A program made the translations under genes and the position numbers. Positions 34,101 through 43,920 of a stretch of DNA of 64,000 bases are shown in pieces (position 1 is the stretch's first letter; every line of letters starts with the position of its first letter). Under the pieces are notes generated by a model that saw only the letters and a list, made by a program, of their open reading frames with translations, searched no databases and was not told the origin of the DNA. The stretch is from the NCBI RefSeq assembly GCF_004339525.1, contig NZ_SMGE01000001.1:2356001-2420000 (forward strand). The letters run 5' to 3'. The stretch is from Flavobacterium sp. 90 (GTDB lineage: Bacteria > Bacteroidota > Bacteroidia > Flavobacteriales > Flavobacteriaceae).

Positions 34101-37100
34101 CCAAGGAAAAGATTCACCAAAGCAGATGTTCTCTTTAGTAATGATCGTCTCGGGTTTAGTCCCAATAGTTAATTCCAAAGTCTGATCAGCAGTACATCCA
34201 TCATTAGTTTTGGTATAAATTCCTGAAACGCTGTAGATTTCTCCATCTACAGACCAGGGAAAAGATTCTCCAAAACAGATGTTTTCTTTAGTGATTATCG
34301 TTTCGGGTTTAGTTCCAATAGTCAATTCCAAAGTTTGATCTGCGGTGCATCCGTCATTAGTTTTGGTATAAATTCCCGAAACCGAATAGGTTTTTCCATC
34401 TACAGACCAGGGAAAAGATTCCCCAAAACAGATGTTTTCTTTAGTGATTATTGTTTTGGGTTTAGTTCCAATAGTTAATTCCAAAGTCTGATCAGCAGTA
34501 CATCCATCATTAGTTTTAGTGTAAATTCCCGAAGCAGAATAAGTTTTTCCGTCAACAGTCCAAGGGAAAGATTCTGCAAAACAAATGTTTTCTTTAGTGA
34601 TTATTGTTTCGGGTTTAGTTCCAATAGTTAATTCCAAAGTCTGATCTGCGGTACAGCCGTCATTAGTTTTGGTATAAGTTCCAGAAGCCGAATAAGTTTT
34701 TCCGTCAACAGTCCAAGGGAAAGATTCTGCAAAACAAATGTTTTCTTTAGTGATTATTGTTTCGGGTTTAGTTCCAATAGTTAATTCCAAAGTCTGATCT
34801 GCGGTACAGCCGTCATTAGTTTTGGTATAAGTTCCAGAAGCCGAATAAGTTTTTCCATCTACAGACCACGGGAAAGATTCTCCAAAACAGATTTCTTTTG
34901 TTGTGGTTACGGTTTCTGGTTTATTGTCAACAGTTAATTTTAGTATTTCATCAGCGATGCATCCGTTATAGTTTTTAGTGTACGTTCCAGATGTAGTATA
35001 AATTTTTCCGTTAGCATCCCAGAAAAAAGATTTTCCAAAACAGATATTTTCTGTTGTAGTTATTGTTTTTGCTTTTGGACGTACAACGATATTTCCAGTT
35101 GCTTCTCGCTTCTCGCAGTTTTCTGTTAATAAAGGTACACTAAACCAAAAATCACCTGATTCTGTTGCTGAACCATTAAGTTTAATGGTATTGTCAGAAG
35201 CTGACCAGATAAGAGAAAGTCCTGAAGGTAATCTCATAGGTGTTCCTATACCTGTAACTATACCTGAGGTTACCTCACAGACAGTTTTATTGTTGAATTC
35301 TTCACCATCTCCAATACATGTGCTAAATGCTAACTGTGTTACAATAAGCTTTTCTTTGATAGTAAGATTTAATACTTGATCAGATGTACAACCATCATTA
35401 GTTTTTGTATACGTTCCCGAAGCAGTATAGGTTTTACCATCTACTGACCAAGGGAAAGATTCTCCAAAACAGATATTCTCTTTAGTGATTATCGTTTCCG
35501 GTTTTGGATTCACCCTTACAACTACAGGTTTTATTGTTTCGCAACCTTGTGCAGAAGTATTCTTAATATAATATGTGCCAGATACTGCTACTGCTGTAGA
35601 ATTAGTTAAAGGAATAGTTGCTACGGCATCTGTCCAGTAGGTTAAAATACCTGGAGTACTTTCTGTATTTACTGTTGAAGAGAGATTTACTGTGTTTCCT
35701 GAGCAAATTGCTTCCGGATTATCAATCTTTAAAACTGATATTTTAATAGTTGATACAGGAAGAGCAGTGGGACAGTCTTTAAAATTTACACAGTTTGCTA
35801 AGAGAGGAGGAACTAAATATTGATTATTGCCAGATTTAGCTATCCATGATCCAAGAGCAGATAAAGGACTAGGAGGGATCGATGTTTGTATTTCTACTCC
35901 ATCGACATATATTCGTCCTTTGGTTTCTATTTGAGACACATTAGTTAAGTCACAATCTGCTTTTACCGTAATTAATATTGTTGGTTCACGTTGATAGGTT
36001 AAATCCCATAAATATGGATAATCTGTGTATTGAGGTGTAGAAAAAGAAAATCTGGAAGGAGTGACATACATCGATTGTGTTTGACTTACTAAAGTCGTGT
36101 GCGCTGGTAAATCGATAGAGCCTGTAATATTATGAAGGGTTACATGATCAGGATCTATATTTGACATTCTTAACATAAAAGTTATATTTTCACCAGGTTC
36201 TATTGTTCCGTTATCGTTAGCATCTTTTACTACTAGCCAAGCAGCAATTTTTGGAGATACTATTTGAACATTCGTTTGGGTTGTATTGCTGCAATCTCCA
36301 TTTGTAAATGTGTATGTTACAGTATATGAATTTGCTAAGCTTTTATTAGGATCAATTGCTCCAGTATTTTCGTCAATATATAGGCCTAAAGGTGTAGCAG
36401 TATATTTGCCGTCAACCTGACCATTTAGCGTTACTACTTTTGTTTCTTCAGATGTTGAGTATGAAGATGCTGAATAAGTAATTGATGCCGTAGGTTTTGT
36501 TAATTGCTGAGTATAATGAAATTTAGCTGATTTTGCAGAAGTACAAGTAGTGTTAGTTGAAGTGACGGTATATTCTGTATTAACTTTCATTGCTGTAATA
36601 ACCCCTGTGTTATCTACAGTTGGTCCTAGTGGAGCAAAAATATATGTATTGCTATCTAGATAATTATCAATTTTGCTTGTACTTGGAGTCGAACAGTTTG
36701 CATTTGTAGTTGTAACAAGTGGCGTTGTTAGTAAGGCATTAACAATAATATTTCCGGTTGCTGCGCTAGTACCACAATAGTTACTGTCTTTAGTTAAGTT
36801 AATAGTATAATTAAAAATTCCCGTTACTGTTGGTGTACCACTAATGGTAATCCTATTATTTGTAAAAGTTGCTGTAACACCAGTTGGTAGATTTGTTGAT
36901 GAATCAATGCCTGTTATTCCATATGTTGTGTGTGTGATGGCTGGTATCGCTATATCGATACAAGTTTCTGTAGTAGATGTAGCAGCTTCTACAGTTGCAT
37001 CTTCTTTGATTTCGAAAACAACGGGAATCCTTTTAAAGCATTCTGTTATGTCTCCTATGTAATAAGTTGTTTGACCAGCTGTATTTGTATTTGATAAGCC

Positions 37101-39095
37101 AGAGTTAGGTACGCCTACAGGATTAAACGTGTCTCCCCAACCTATCGGACTGCCACCAATAGAACTGGTATACCATGCAGTAATGGGATTTAAGAAAAAG
37201 CCTCCTCCATCAGGAGGTCTTAAGGTCCAAGTGTAATCTACAGGTTTAAGTGATTCATATGCTTGAAGAAGAGAAACTAGTGTATAAAGAGTCCCCACTT
37301 CAAGATGTGCTGTTAAAGTTGGGATTTTTTCGCCCATTATTCCATAATCATCATCTCCTGTAATCCAGGTTCCATCTTCAGGACAGGTTCCTAAGGTATA
37401 ATTGCCTTTGTAAATATATCCGGCTCTATAATCCGTTGTTATGCCGGTCATTTTTAAAGTGTATTCGCCTGTTACATTTACTGAAAATGTAATAGTTTGA
37501 TAACTTGCCGCTTGATCATCATAAAAACCACATTTAGGAATTTTGTTAGTTCTGCGCTCTGGCATAAATGTTTTAGGATCAGTAAGAGGATTCCAAGTGC
37601 CATTAAAAGAGAGTGAAGGCTGATTGTCTGTTTTAGTTCTTAGTGATCCTGTGCCGCCCTTGCATATAATAATTCCAGTAGCAATAATCTCAGTTGTTTT
37701 TTGATTAACGGTCAATTCTAATACCTCATTTGCTACACAGCCATTATTTACAGAAGTGTAAATTCCAGAGCTAGAATAAGGTTTGCCGTTTACGGGCCAA
37801 GTATAGGTTTCTCCAGGGCATATTGTTTTTTGGCTGACAACATTAGCAGGCTTATTAATAATAGGTGTATAAGTTATAGTAGAAACATTAGATGTTTTGC
37901 CATAAGAATCATTGAAAGTATAATTTATTGTTATTGGTTCCTCGACAGAATTAAATAGAGGTGTAAAAGTCACTGCTCCTCCTGTGGAATTATAAGTAAA
38001 TGTTCCTTTTCCGGCAACTGTTTTAGAGGTTTGAATTCCAGGGATATCTTCGTCTAAGTCAACAGATTCTCTATTTGTGGTTCCTAGTACATTAACATTT
38101 CCCTCATTATTGATGTTTATGTCATTAGAAGAAATACATGTTAATCCTGCACATGCCGAAAGAGATATAGGTCTTGCAATTGGAGAAAGAAGCGTTGATA
38201 AATCTACAGAAAGGTTTAAGTTTCGTATCTCATGAAAATTATTATCCCCTCCTGTTGATGAAGAAATGGCAAACTTTAAATTTTCTGGTGCAGGAGTGGT
38301 GTATTCGAAGTTATTAATAACTAATGTTTTGGTGTTTCCATGTGTTAAATTTACATCTATAAAAAAGCCTCCTCCTTTACGGGGTTTTAGAATTATTTCT
38401 AATTTCCTGAAGCCGTCTTTTGAATTGTCTGTTGCTGTTCTGTCTTTTCCAGGTATGTTGAATAAGTAAGGTGAAGCTATAGTTTGTGCACTTGTGAGAT
38501 ATGGATAACCCGTGATGCCAGATCCCTGGCCTCTAAGTACGATGCTATTAGATGTAATTTGAGGTGTGCCGCCACTTTTTCCTTCACTCTTGGCAGCAAA
38601 ATTGCCATATTCATCAATTCCAACACCTAAATAACCACCCGAGAAACCATTCATTGCACTATTTTGTTGTGCATAACCTAATGAACCTCCATAAGCTCCT
38701 GGAGTAACTCTAGGTGTTGTTGCGTCAAATAATATAAAGCAGATGCCATCTGCGCCATTAGATCCATTTCCCCCGTGAGTATAATATTCAAAAGAAATAG
38801 TCATTCCGTAGAAAGAAGGAAAAGCATATAAATCAGACCATATCATTCCTTGTTGGTTAGATCTATTACTTGTTAGTCTTAAATAACCGTCTCCGTCAGA
38901 ATCAATAAATCCATCTTTTGATCCAGCACCTGCCGTAAGAAAAGCTGCAGGAGATCCTCCAAATTGAATATTTGAAGTTGTAGTTTTTTTAAAACTTTCA
39001 AAAAATGGAAATTGTGCTCTGGCTTGAAAAGTAACTAAAAACAAAAAGATGGAAAAACAGAAAAAAAGAGGTTTTTTATAAGTAATGTTTTGCAT
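31194..39095 (-). CDS. Giant T9SS type B adhesin with lectin-like head and 51-residue repeats
   Basis: A 2633-residue surface protein. Residues 1-27 are a signal peptide. Residues about 28-300 resemble an L-type (legume-like) lectin domain (ADGICFILFD .. GGYLGVGIDEYGNF). Ig-like and cadherin-like modules follow. Residues 1392-2309 are 18 contiguous 51-residue repeats, preceded by three diverged ones. Each repeat carries two Cys (ICFGESF and DGCTADQ), probably a disulfide. An SprB-type module follows (GSFSIEITGGIMPYSLTLDD). The last 85 residues form a type B C-terminal sorting domain (IPNHFTPNGDGINDEWGP .. GDYWYVFKL). The SprF-like partner is encoded next. The likely role is a surface adhesin for gliding or attachment; the ligand is unknown. 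Confidence 0.93.
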   Translation of the reverse strand: MQNITYKKPLFFCFSIFLFLVTFQARAQFPFFESFKKTTTSNIQFGGSPAAFLTAGAGSKDGFIDSDGDGYLRLTSNRSNQQGMIWSDLYAFPSFYGMTISFEYYTHGGNGSNGADGICFILFDATTPRVTPGAYGGSLGYAQQNSAMNGFSGGYLGVGIDEYGNFAAKSEGKSGGTPQITSNSIVLRGQGSGITGYPYLTSAQTIASPYLFNIPGKDRTATDNSKDGFRKLEIILKPRKGGGFFIDVNLTHGNTKTLVINNFEYTTPAPENLKFAISSSTGGDNNFHEIRNLNLSVDLSTLLSPIARPISLSACAGLTCISSNDININNEGNVNVLGTTNRESVDLDEDIPGIQTSKTVAGKGTFTYNSTGGAVTFTPLFNSVEEPITINYTFNDSYGKTSNVSTITYTPIINKPANVVSQKTICPGETYTWPVNGKPYSSSGIYTSVNNGCVANEVLELTVNQKTTEIIATGIIICKGGTGSLRTKTDNQPSLSFNGTWNPLTDPKTFMPERRTNKIPKCGFYDDQAASYQTITFSVNVTGEYTLKMTGITTDYRAGYIYKGNYTLGTCPEDGTWITGDDDYGIMGEKIPTLTAHLEVGTLYTLVSLLQAYESLKPVDYTWTLRPPDGGGFFLNPITAWYTSSIGGSPIGWGDTFNPVGVPNSGLSNTNTAGQTTYYIGDITECFKRIPVVFEIKEDATVEAATSTTETCIDIAIPAITHTTYGITGIDSSTNLPTGVTATFTNNRITISGTPTVTGIFNYTINLTKDSNYCGTSAATGNIIVNALLTTPLVTTTNANCSTPSTSKIDNYLDSNTYIFAPLGPTVDNTGVITAMKVNTEYTVTSTNTTCTSAKSAKFHYTQQLTKPTASITYSASSYSTSEETKVVTLNGQVDGKYTATPLGLYIDENTGAIDPNKSLANSYTVTYTFTNGDCSNTTQTNVQIVSPKIAAWLVVKDANDNGTIEPGENITFMLRMSNIDPDHVTLHNITGSIDLPAHTTLVSQTQSMYVTPSRFSFSTPQYTDYPYLWDLTYQREPTILITVKADCDLTNVSQIETKGRIYVDGVEIQTSIPPSPLSALGSWIAKSGNNQYLVPPLLANCVNFKDCPTALPVSTIKISVLKIDNPEAICSGNTVNLSSTVNTESTPGILTYWTDAVATIPLTNSTAVAVSGTYYIKNTSAQGCETIKPVVVRVNPKPETIITKENICFGESFPWSVDGKTYTASGTYTKTNDGCTSDQVLNLTIKEKLIVTQLAFSTCIGDGEEFNNKTVCEVTSGIVTGIGTPMRLPSGLSLIWSASDNTIKLNGSATESGDFWFSVPLLTENCEKREATGNIVVRPKAKTITTTENICFGKSFFWDANGKIYTTSGTYTKNYNGCIADEILKLTVDNKPETVTTTKEICFGESFPWSVDGKTYSASGTYTKTNDGCTADQTLELTIGTKPETIITKENICFAESFPWTVDGKTYSASGTYTKTNDGCTADQTLELTIGTKPETIITKENICFAESFPWTVDGKTYSASGIYTKTNDGCTADQTLELTIGTKPKTIITKENICFGESFPWSVDGKTYSVSGIYTKTNDGCTADQTLELTIGTKPETIITKENICFGESFPWSVDGEIYSVSGIYTKTNDGCTADQTLELTIGTKPETIITKENICFGESFPWSVDGETYSASGTYTKTNDGCTADQTLELTIGTKPETIITKENICFGESFPWSVDGKTYTASGTYTQINDGCTADQTLELTIGTKPETIITKENICFGESFPWTVDGEIYSVSGIYTKTNDGCTADQTLELTIGTKPEAIITKENICFGESFPWSVDGETYNVSGIYTKTNNGCTADQTLELTIGIKPETIITKENICFGESFPWSVDGKTYSVSGIYTKTNDGCTADQTLELTIGIKPETIITKENICFGESFPWSVNGKTYSVSGTYTKTNDGCTADQTLELTIGTKPETIITKENICFGESFPWSVNGKTYSVSGTYTKTNDGCTADQTLELTIGTKPETIITKENICFGESFPWSVNGKTYSVSGTYTKTNDGCTADQTLELTIGTKPEAIITKENICFGESFPWAVNGETYNVSGTYTKNNNGCTPDQTLELTIGTKPETIITKENICFGESFSWSVDGETYSASGTYTKTNDGCTADQSLELTIRTKPETIITKENICFGESFPWSVDGETYSASGIYTKINDGCSADQTLELTIGTKPETIITKENICFGESFPWSVDGKTYSASGIYTKTNDGCTADQTLELTIGTKPETIITKENICFGESFPWSVDGKTYSASGTYTKTNDGCTADQTLELTMAKLLEASLITNSLIPELCSGDKDGSFSIEITGGIMPYSLTLDDKKGSYNQIIGDKNTFTNLEGGSHIIYIKDSSDCTTALIVEMPKAIVINPVANVTYSCLDNITVNSVTIDVDPSITDVNDLDYSLDGIIYQSNNLFTNVSPGMQTIYARNSNGCIQQTKEFFIDYVEPLNLTLADGELNEIVATATGGESQYRYSFNNEPNSTTNKFIIYKSGDYSITVTDKNGCTVTTSRYFEFIDVCIPNHFTPNGDGINDEWGPGCTTQYKNLTFMIFDRYGRIIGNYKYGQKWDGKYNGTELSSGDYWYVFKLNDNKDNREFVGHFTLYR
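32169..34922 (-). repeat. 18 tandem 153-bp repeats within the adhesin gene
   Basis: The unit begins at K-P-E-T and runs 51 codons without gaps for 18 copies (2754 bp). Copies near 32946-33404 are almost identical in DNA, while copies at the ends differ more, which indicates recent internal duplication. Confidence 0.95.
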
Positions 39096-39445
39096 AGAGA
39101 AAGTAATTTAAGAGTAAATGACTTTTGTTCACAAAAACCATTTCATTATAGAATTATCGATTTTGTTTAATCTTTCTTTTGTAGATTAGACAAGATTTCG
39201 GAAAATTTTGAAAGCGTAAAATTCTTCCATTTTAAACGGGTGCTTTAATGGTGGAAGACAAGAATGTGACAGAATAGGGTAATTTTAAAAGGGCTTTAAA
39301 AGTGTTTTTGCTTAAAAATGAGCTATTTACCTCTTTAACATACCTTTAGAATAATCGATAAAAAGCAAACTAAAAAAAATACTATCTTTACCGATCAAAC
39401 GTTTATGAACTTAAGTTGCTTTTTTGCAACACTACATATATAATT
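39096..39445. other. Divergent intergenic region between adhesin and ricT
   Basis: 350 AT-rich bases with promoters for both directions expected. TATCTTTA near 39382, about 57 bases before ricT, resembles a -7 element. GTTGC-TTTTTT-GCAAC (39416-39431) is a small dyad in the ricT leader. No gene was seen. Confidence 0.4.
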
Positions 39446-40801
39446 ATGGCATGTACAAGTTGTTCAACCTCAGATGGTGGCGCACCAAAGGGTTGTAAAA
39501 ATAATGGGACTTGCGGCACCGATAGCTGCAATAAATTGACGGTTTTTGACTGGCTCGCAAACATGAGTCCGTCTAATGGAGAAGCTATTTTTGACTGTGT
39601 TGAGGTTCGTTTTAAAAACGGACGTAAGGAATTCTTCAGAAATTCAGAAAAATTAACTTTAAGTATTGGTGATATTGTAGCTACTGTTGCATCACCTGGA
39701 CATGATATTGGGATTGTTACTTTGACAGGAGAATTGGTTAAAATTCAAATGAAGAAAAAAGGCGTAAATCACGAAAGTAATGAAGTGCCAAAAATTTACC
39801 GAAAAGCATCTCAAAAAGACATTGATATTTGGTCTGTAGCACGTGATCGTGAAGAGCCTATGAAGGTTCGTGCACGTGAATTGGCAATTCAGCATAAATT
39901 GGAAATGAAAATTTCTGATATTGAATTTCAGGGAGATGGATCAAAAGCTACTTTTTACTACACGGCAAATGACAGAGTCGATTTTAGACTTTTGATTAAA
40001 GATTTTGCAAAAGAATTCAGTACCAGAGTTGAAATGAAACAAGTTGGTTTCCGTCAGGAAGCTGCTCGTTTGGGCGGAATTGGTTCTTGCGGAAGAGAGC
40101 TTTGCTGTTCAACTTGGCTTACAGATTTTAGAAGTGTAAATACATCTGCAGCAAGATATCAGCAACTATCATTAAATCCACAAAAATTGGCCGGACAATG
40201 CGGGAAATTAAAGTGTTGCTTAAATTACGAGCTTGATACTTATATGGATGCATTGAAAGATTTCCCTGATTATGATACTAAATTGGTAACAGAAAAAGGA
40301 GATGCAGTTTGCCAAAAACAAGATATTTTTAAAGGATTAATGTGGTTTGCTTACACGAATAATTTTGCAAATTGGCATGTTTTAAAAATTGATCAGGTAA
40401 AAGAAATTATCGCAGAAAATAAGTTGAAAAACAAAGTTTCTTCGTTAGAAGATTTTGCTGTTGAAATTACTTCGGAGCCTGAAAAAGACTTTAATAATGC
40501 AATGGGTCAGGAAAGTTTAACTCGTTTTGATCAGCCAAAAAGAAAGAAAAAACCAAATCGCAAGCGCAAACCAAATGCAGAAGCAGCGATTGTGGCAACT
40601 CCAAACAAACCTCAGGCAGCTCCAAATCAGAATAAACCTGCTGGAGGAAATCCTAATAAAGGAAATAATCAGAACAAAGGAAATAAACCGAATAATAATA
40701 ACAAGCCGAATCAATCGAATAAGCCAAACAATTCGAATGAAAACAAACCGGCTGAACCTAGAAAACCTATAATTATTACTAAAAATGAGAATAAAAAATA
40801 G
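39446..40801 (+). CDS. ricT: PSP1-domain protein RicT (YaaT)
   Basis: A 451-residue cytoplasmic protein. The N-terminus is Cys-rich (MACTSCSTSDGG .. CKNNGTCGTDSC), which may bind metal or a cluster. The PSP1 domain lies at about 130-290 and includes GGIGSCGRELCCSTWL and CGKLKCCLNYELD. In Bacillus, RicT with RicA and RicF forms a [4Fe-4S] complex affecting RNase Y. Residues about 375-451 are low complexity, rich in Asn, Lys and Pro. I chose ATG 39446; the in-frame 39416 start adds ten non-conserved residues. The end overlaps gldH by 17 bases. Confidence 0.9.
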   Translation: MACTSCSTSDGGAPKGCKNNGTCGTDSCNKLTVFDWLANMSPSNGEAIFDCVEVRFKNGRKEFFRNSEKLTLSIGDIVATVASPGHDIGIVTLTGELVKIQMKKKGVNHESNEVPKIYRKASQKDIDIWSVARDREEPMKVRARELAIQHKLEMKISDIEFQGDGSKATFYYTANDRVDFRLLIKDFAKEFSTRVEMKQVGFRQEAARLGGIGSCGRELCCSTWLTDFRSVNTSAARYQQLSLNPQKLAGQCGKLKCCLNYELDTYMDALKDFPDYDTKLVTEKGDAVCQKQDIFKGLMWFAYTNNFANWHVLKIDQVKEIIAENKLKNKVSSLEDFAVEITSEPEKDFNNAMGQESLTRFDQPKRKKKPNRKRKPNAEAAIVATPNKPQAAPNQNKPAGGNPNKGNNQNKGNKPNNNNKPNQSNKPNNSNENKPAEPRKPIIITKNENKK

Positions 40802-41264
40802 CGGAATTCTTCTTTTGGTAGCCATTCTTCTTTTTTCTTGTGATAAAAAAAGAGTGTTTGATCAGTACAAATCTGTTGGAAGTGCATGGCATAAAGACAG
40901 CATTGTAACCTTCGATTTGCCAGTTTTGGATTCCACAAAAAGATACAATTTATTTGTAAATTTGAGAGACAATAACAATTATCCGTTCAATAATTTGTTT
41001 TTGATTGTTGCTACAGAAACGCCAAGCGGTTTCACCAAAGTAGATACTTTAGAATATCAAATGGCAAATCCGGACGGAACTTTGCTTGGAAATGGTTTTA
41101 CAGATATCAAAGAAAGTAAACTGTTTTATAAAGAAGACGTAAAGTTTAGAGGAAAATACAAAGTACACATCAAACAAGCCGTTAGAGAATCGGGAAAAAT
41201 TCCGGGAGTTCAGGCTTTAGATGGTATTACAGACGTAGGTTTTAGAATAGAACAAAAAGATTAG
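40785..41264 (+). CDS. gldH: Gliding motility lipoprotein GldH
   Basis: A 159-residue lipoprotein with signal and lipobox LLFSC (Cys at about 19). The mature chain begins DKKRVFDQYKSVGSAWHKDS, a strong match to GldH, and continues with FNLFVNLRDNNNYPF-type strands. In Flavobacterium johnsoniae GldH is required for gliding and for chitin use; it acts in the periplasm-facing envelope with other Gld proteins. The gene overlaps ricT by 17 bases and precedes a penicillin-binding protein gene by 12, the order known from other flavobacteria. Confidence 0.95.
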   Translation: MRIKNSGILLLVAILLFSCDKKRVFDQYKSVGSAWHKDSIVTFDLPVLDSTKRYNLFVNLRDNNNYPFNNLFLIVATETPSGFTKVDTLEYQMANPDGTLLGNGFTDIKESKLFYKEDVKFRGKYKVHIKQAVRESGKIPGVQALDGITDVGFRIEQKD

Positions 41265-41276
41265 AAAAATAGTTAT

Positions 41277-43583
41277 ATGGCCACCAAGAAAAACAATCAA
41301 CCTAATAGTAATAAGGATATTAACTACTATAAAAAGAAATTCTGGAGAATTTTTGCTTATACCTTATTGGGTATTTTAGCTTTCTTTTTATTTGCATCAT
41401 GGGGATTATTCGGATCAATGCCTTCTTTTGAAGATTTAGAAAATCCGGATTCCAATTTAGCGACCGAAATTATTTCGTCTGACGGAGTAGTTATTGGTAA
41501 GTATTTTAAAACCAACAGATCACAACTTAAATACTCAGATTTACCAAAAAGTCTGGTTGAAGCTTTGGTTGCCACTGAAGATGCTCGTTTTTATGAACAT
41601 TCAGGAATCGACGGACGCGGAACTTTAAGAGCTGTTTTTAGTTTAGGAACCAATGGTGGAGCAAGTACATTATCGCAACAATTAGCTAAACAATTGTTTC
41701 ATGGTGAAGGGTCTAAGTTTCTGCCTTTCAGGATTGTACAGAAAATAAAAGAGTGGATAATCGCCATTCGTCTGGAAAGACAATATACCAAAAATGAAAT
41801 TTTGGCAATGTATTGCAACGTTTATGATTTTGGAAATTATTCTGTTGGAGTAAGTTCAGCAGCTCAAACTTATTTCTCTAAAGACCCGAAAGATTTAACA
41901 ATGGATGAATCCGCTATTTTAGTGGGAATGTTCAAAAATTCAGGATTATACAATCCGGTTCGTAATCCTGAAGGAGTAAAAAATCGTCGTAATGTTGTAC
42001 TTTCTCAAATGGAGAAAGCAAAGATGATTACTGAATCTGAAAAATTGAGATTACAAGCTTTACCAATTACTTTAAAATTCAAATTAGAAAGTCACCGCGA
42101 AGGAACAGCTACTTATTTCAGAGAGTATCTACGTGATTACATGAAAAAATGGGTTGCTGAAAATAAAAAACCAGACGGTTCTGATTATGATATCTACAAA
42201 GATGGATTGAAGATTTACACCACAATCGATTCAAGAATGCAATTACATGCTGAAGAAGCGGTTTCTGAACACATGAAAAATTTGCAACAACAGTTTTTCA
42301 TCGAACAGAAAAATAATAAAAATGCACCTTTCGTAAATATCACTCAGGCAGAAACAGATAAACTGATGATGCAAGCCATGAAAAACTCAACACGTTGGGC
42401 AATCATGAAAGATATGGATAAAAGCGAAGATGATATCATTGCTTCATTCAAAGTAAAAACAAAAATGCGCATATTTACCTGGAAAGGAGAGCGTGATACA
42501 ACAATGACGCCAATGGATTCCATTCGTTATTTTAAACACTTCTTGCAATCAGGTTTAATGGCGATGGAACCTCAAACCGGAAATATCAAAGCATGGGTTG
42601 GTGGAATTAATTATAAATATTTCCAATATGATCACGTTGGGCAAGGAGCAAGACAAGTAGGATCTACATTTAAACCATTTGTTTATGCTACGGCAATCGA
42701 ACAATTAAATATGTCTCCTTGTGATTCTATTCTCGACGGACCATTTATGATTCACAAAGGACGTCATAATGTGACTGCAGATTGGGAGCCAAGAAATTCT
42801 GATAACAGATACCGTGGAATGGTAACTTTAAAACAAGGTCTTGCAAATTCTATCAATACAGTTTCGGCTAAATTGATTGATCGTGTTGGTCCGGAAGCTG
42901 TTGTAGAATTGACACATAAATTAGGTGTAAAAACTGAAATTCCTGCTCAGCCTTCTATCGCTTTAGGAGCAGTAGATATTACGGTTGAAGATATGGTCGC
43001 AGCATACAGTACGTTTGCCAATCAGGGAGTTTATGTTAAGCCACAGTTTTTATCTCGTATCGAAAACAAAAGCGGAGAGGTTATTTATGAGCCAATTCCG
43101 GAATCTCATGATGTTTTAAATAAAGATATTGCTTTTGCCGTAATTAAGTTACTAGAAGGAGTTACAGAAACTGGTTCTGGTGCTCGTTTACGTACAGAAG
43201 GAGGAGGAAGTGGAGATAACCGTTGGACAGGATATCCATATGTATTTAGAAACCCAATTGCGGGAAAAACAGGAACAACACAAAATCAATCAGACGGTTG
43301 GTTTATGGGAATGGTTCCAAATTTAGTAACCGGTGTTTGGGTTGGTTGTGAAGACCGTTCAGCACGTTTCAAGAGTTTAACTTACGGACAAGGAGCTACA
43401 GCGGCATTGCCAATTTGGGGATATTTCATGAAGCTTTGCTACGCAGATCCAGGACTTCAGGTTTCTAAATCTGAGTTTGAAAGACCTGCAAATCTTTCGA
43501 TAAAAGTAGATTGCTATAGCAGGCCAGCAGTAGTAAAAGATACGACTCAAACAGAACAAAATACAGACGAATTCGAATTGTAG
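41277..43583 (+). CDS. Penicillin-binding protein 1A (bifunctional glycosyltransferase/transpeptidase)
   Basis: A 768-residue inner-membrane enzyme that polymerises and cross-links peptidoglycan. It has a transmembrane anchor (about 28-48) and a GT51 domain with VATEDARFYEHSGID and GASTLSQQLAKQL. A linker and a transpeptidase domain follow, with the SxxK motif in GSTFKPFVYA, an SxN in NSINTVSAK and KTG in GKTGTTQNQSDGW. The Ser in GSTFKP is the acylated nucleophile. It closes the ricT-gldH operon, and a terminator follows. Confidence 0.94.
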   Translation: MATKKNNQPNSNKDINYYKKKFWRIFAYTLLGILAFFLFASWGLFGSMPSFEDLENPDSNLATEIISSDGVVIGKYFKTNRSQLKYSDLPKSLVEALVATEDARFYEHSGIDGRGTLRAVFSLGTNGGASTLSQQLAKQLFHGEGSKFLPFRIVQKIKEWIIAIRLERQYTKNEILAMYCNVYDFGNYSVGVSSAAQTYFSKDPKDLTMDESAILVGMFKNSGLYNPVRNPEGVKNRRNVVLSQMEKAKMITESEKLRLQALPITLKFKLESHREGTATYFREYLRDYMKKWVAENKKPDGSDYDIYKDGLKIYTTIDSRMQLHAEEAVSEHMKNLQQQFFIEQKNNKNAPFVNITQAETDKLMMQAMKNSTRWAIMKDMDKSEDDIIASFKVKTKMRIFTWKGERDTTMTPMDSIRYFKHFLQSGLMAMEPQTGNIKAWVGGINYKYFQYDHVGQGARQVGSTFKPFVYATAIEQLNMSPCDSILDGPFMIHKGRHNVTADWEPRNSDNRYRGMVTLKQGLANSINTVSAKLIDRVGPEAVVELTHKLGVKTEIPAQPSIALGAVDITVEDMVAAYSTFANQGVYVKPQFLSRIENKSGEVIYEPIPESHDVLNKDIAFAVIKLLEGVTETGSGARLRTEGGGSGDNRWTGYPYVFRNPIAGKTGTTQNQSDGWFMGMVPNLVTGVWVGCEDRSARFKSLTYGQGATAALPIWGYFMKLCYADPGLQVSKSEFERPANLSIKVDCYSRPAVVKDTTQTEQNTDEFEL

Positions 43584-43610
43584 TTTAAAGTTCTGTTTTA
43601 AATATAAATT

Positions 43611-43659
43611 ATCCTTTTGTGATCTTCTGAAATTCGGAAGAATACAAAAGGATTTTTTT
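43611..43659 (+). terminator. Terminator after PBP1A gene
   Basis: ATCCTTTTGT pairs with ACAAAAGGAT and an inner hairpin (TTCTGAAATTCGGAA) extends the structure. A run of T's follows. Confidence 0.75.
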
Positions 43660-43678
43660 ATGGAATAGATTCCGTAGC

Positions 43679-43920
43679 CATAGCCCGAGGTTTCAACCTT
43701 GGGACACGAATCGTGATTGTGTTATTTGCCCCAAAGATTGAAGCCGCTGGTAATGTTTAAAGCGGTTACAAAACATATCGAAATATACTCCGCTAGGAGT
43801 TAAAGGTTGGTAGTAAATGTTGATGACAAATAATGACAGAGCATCCAGAATGTCCCGTAGGGACTAAACATTAAGAACAATGCATTTTCTACCGATATTT
43901 AATTTCTCCGAGATATATTT
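43679..43920. repeat. Cluster of REP-like palindromes
   Basis: A CATAGCCC-family copy (43679-43705, CATAGCCCGAGGTTTCAACC then TTGGG) is followed by small palindromes of another kind, ACTCCGCTAGGAGT (43788-43801) and GTCCCGTAGGGAC (43854-43866). TAGTAAAT-like and TACCGATATTTA-like segments lie around them. No gene is present between 43584 and 44048. Confidence 0.65.

Noticed and set aside
32169..34922. Regular 153-bp repeats that could suggest a CRISPR-like or non-coding array
   Set aside because: The repeats are in frame, end to end without spacers, and lie inside one open protein of 2633 residues.
35185..38469. Open frames on the plus strand opposite the adhesin gene
   Set aside because: They are short shadows of the minus-strand adhesin, with no start context or protein-like composition.
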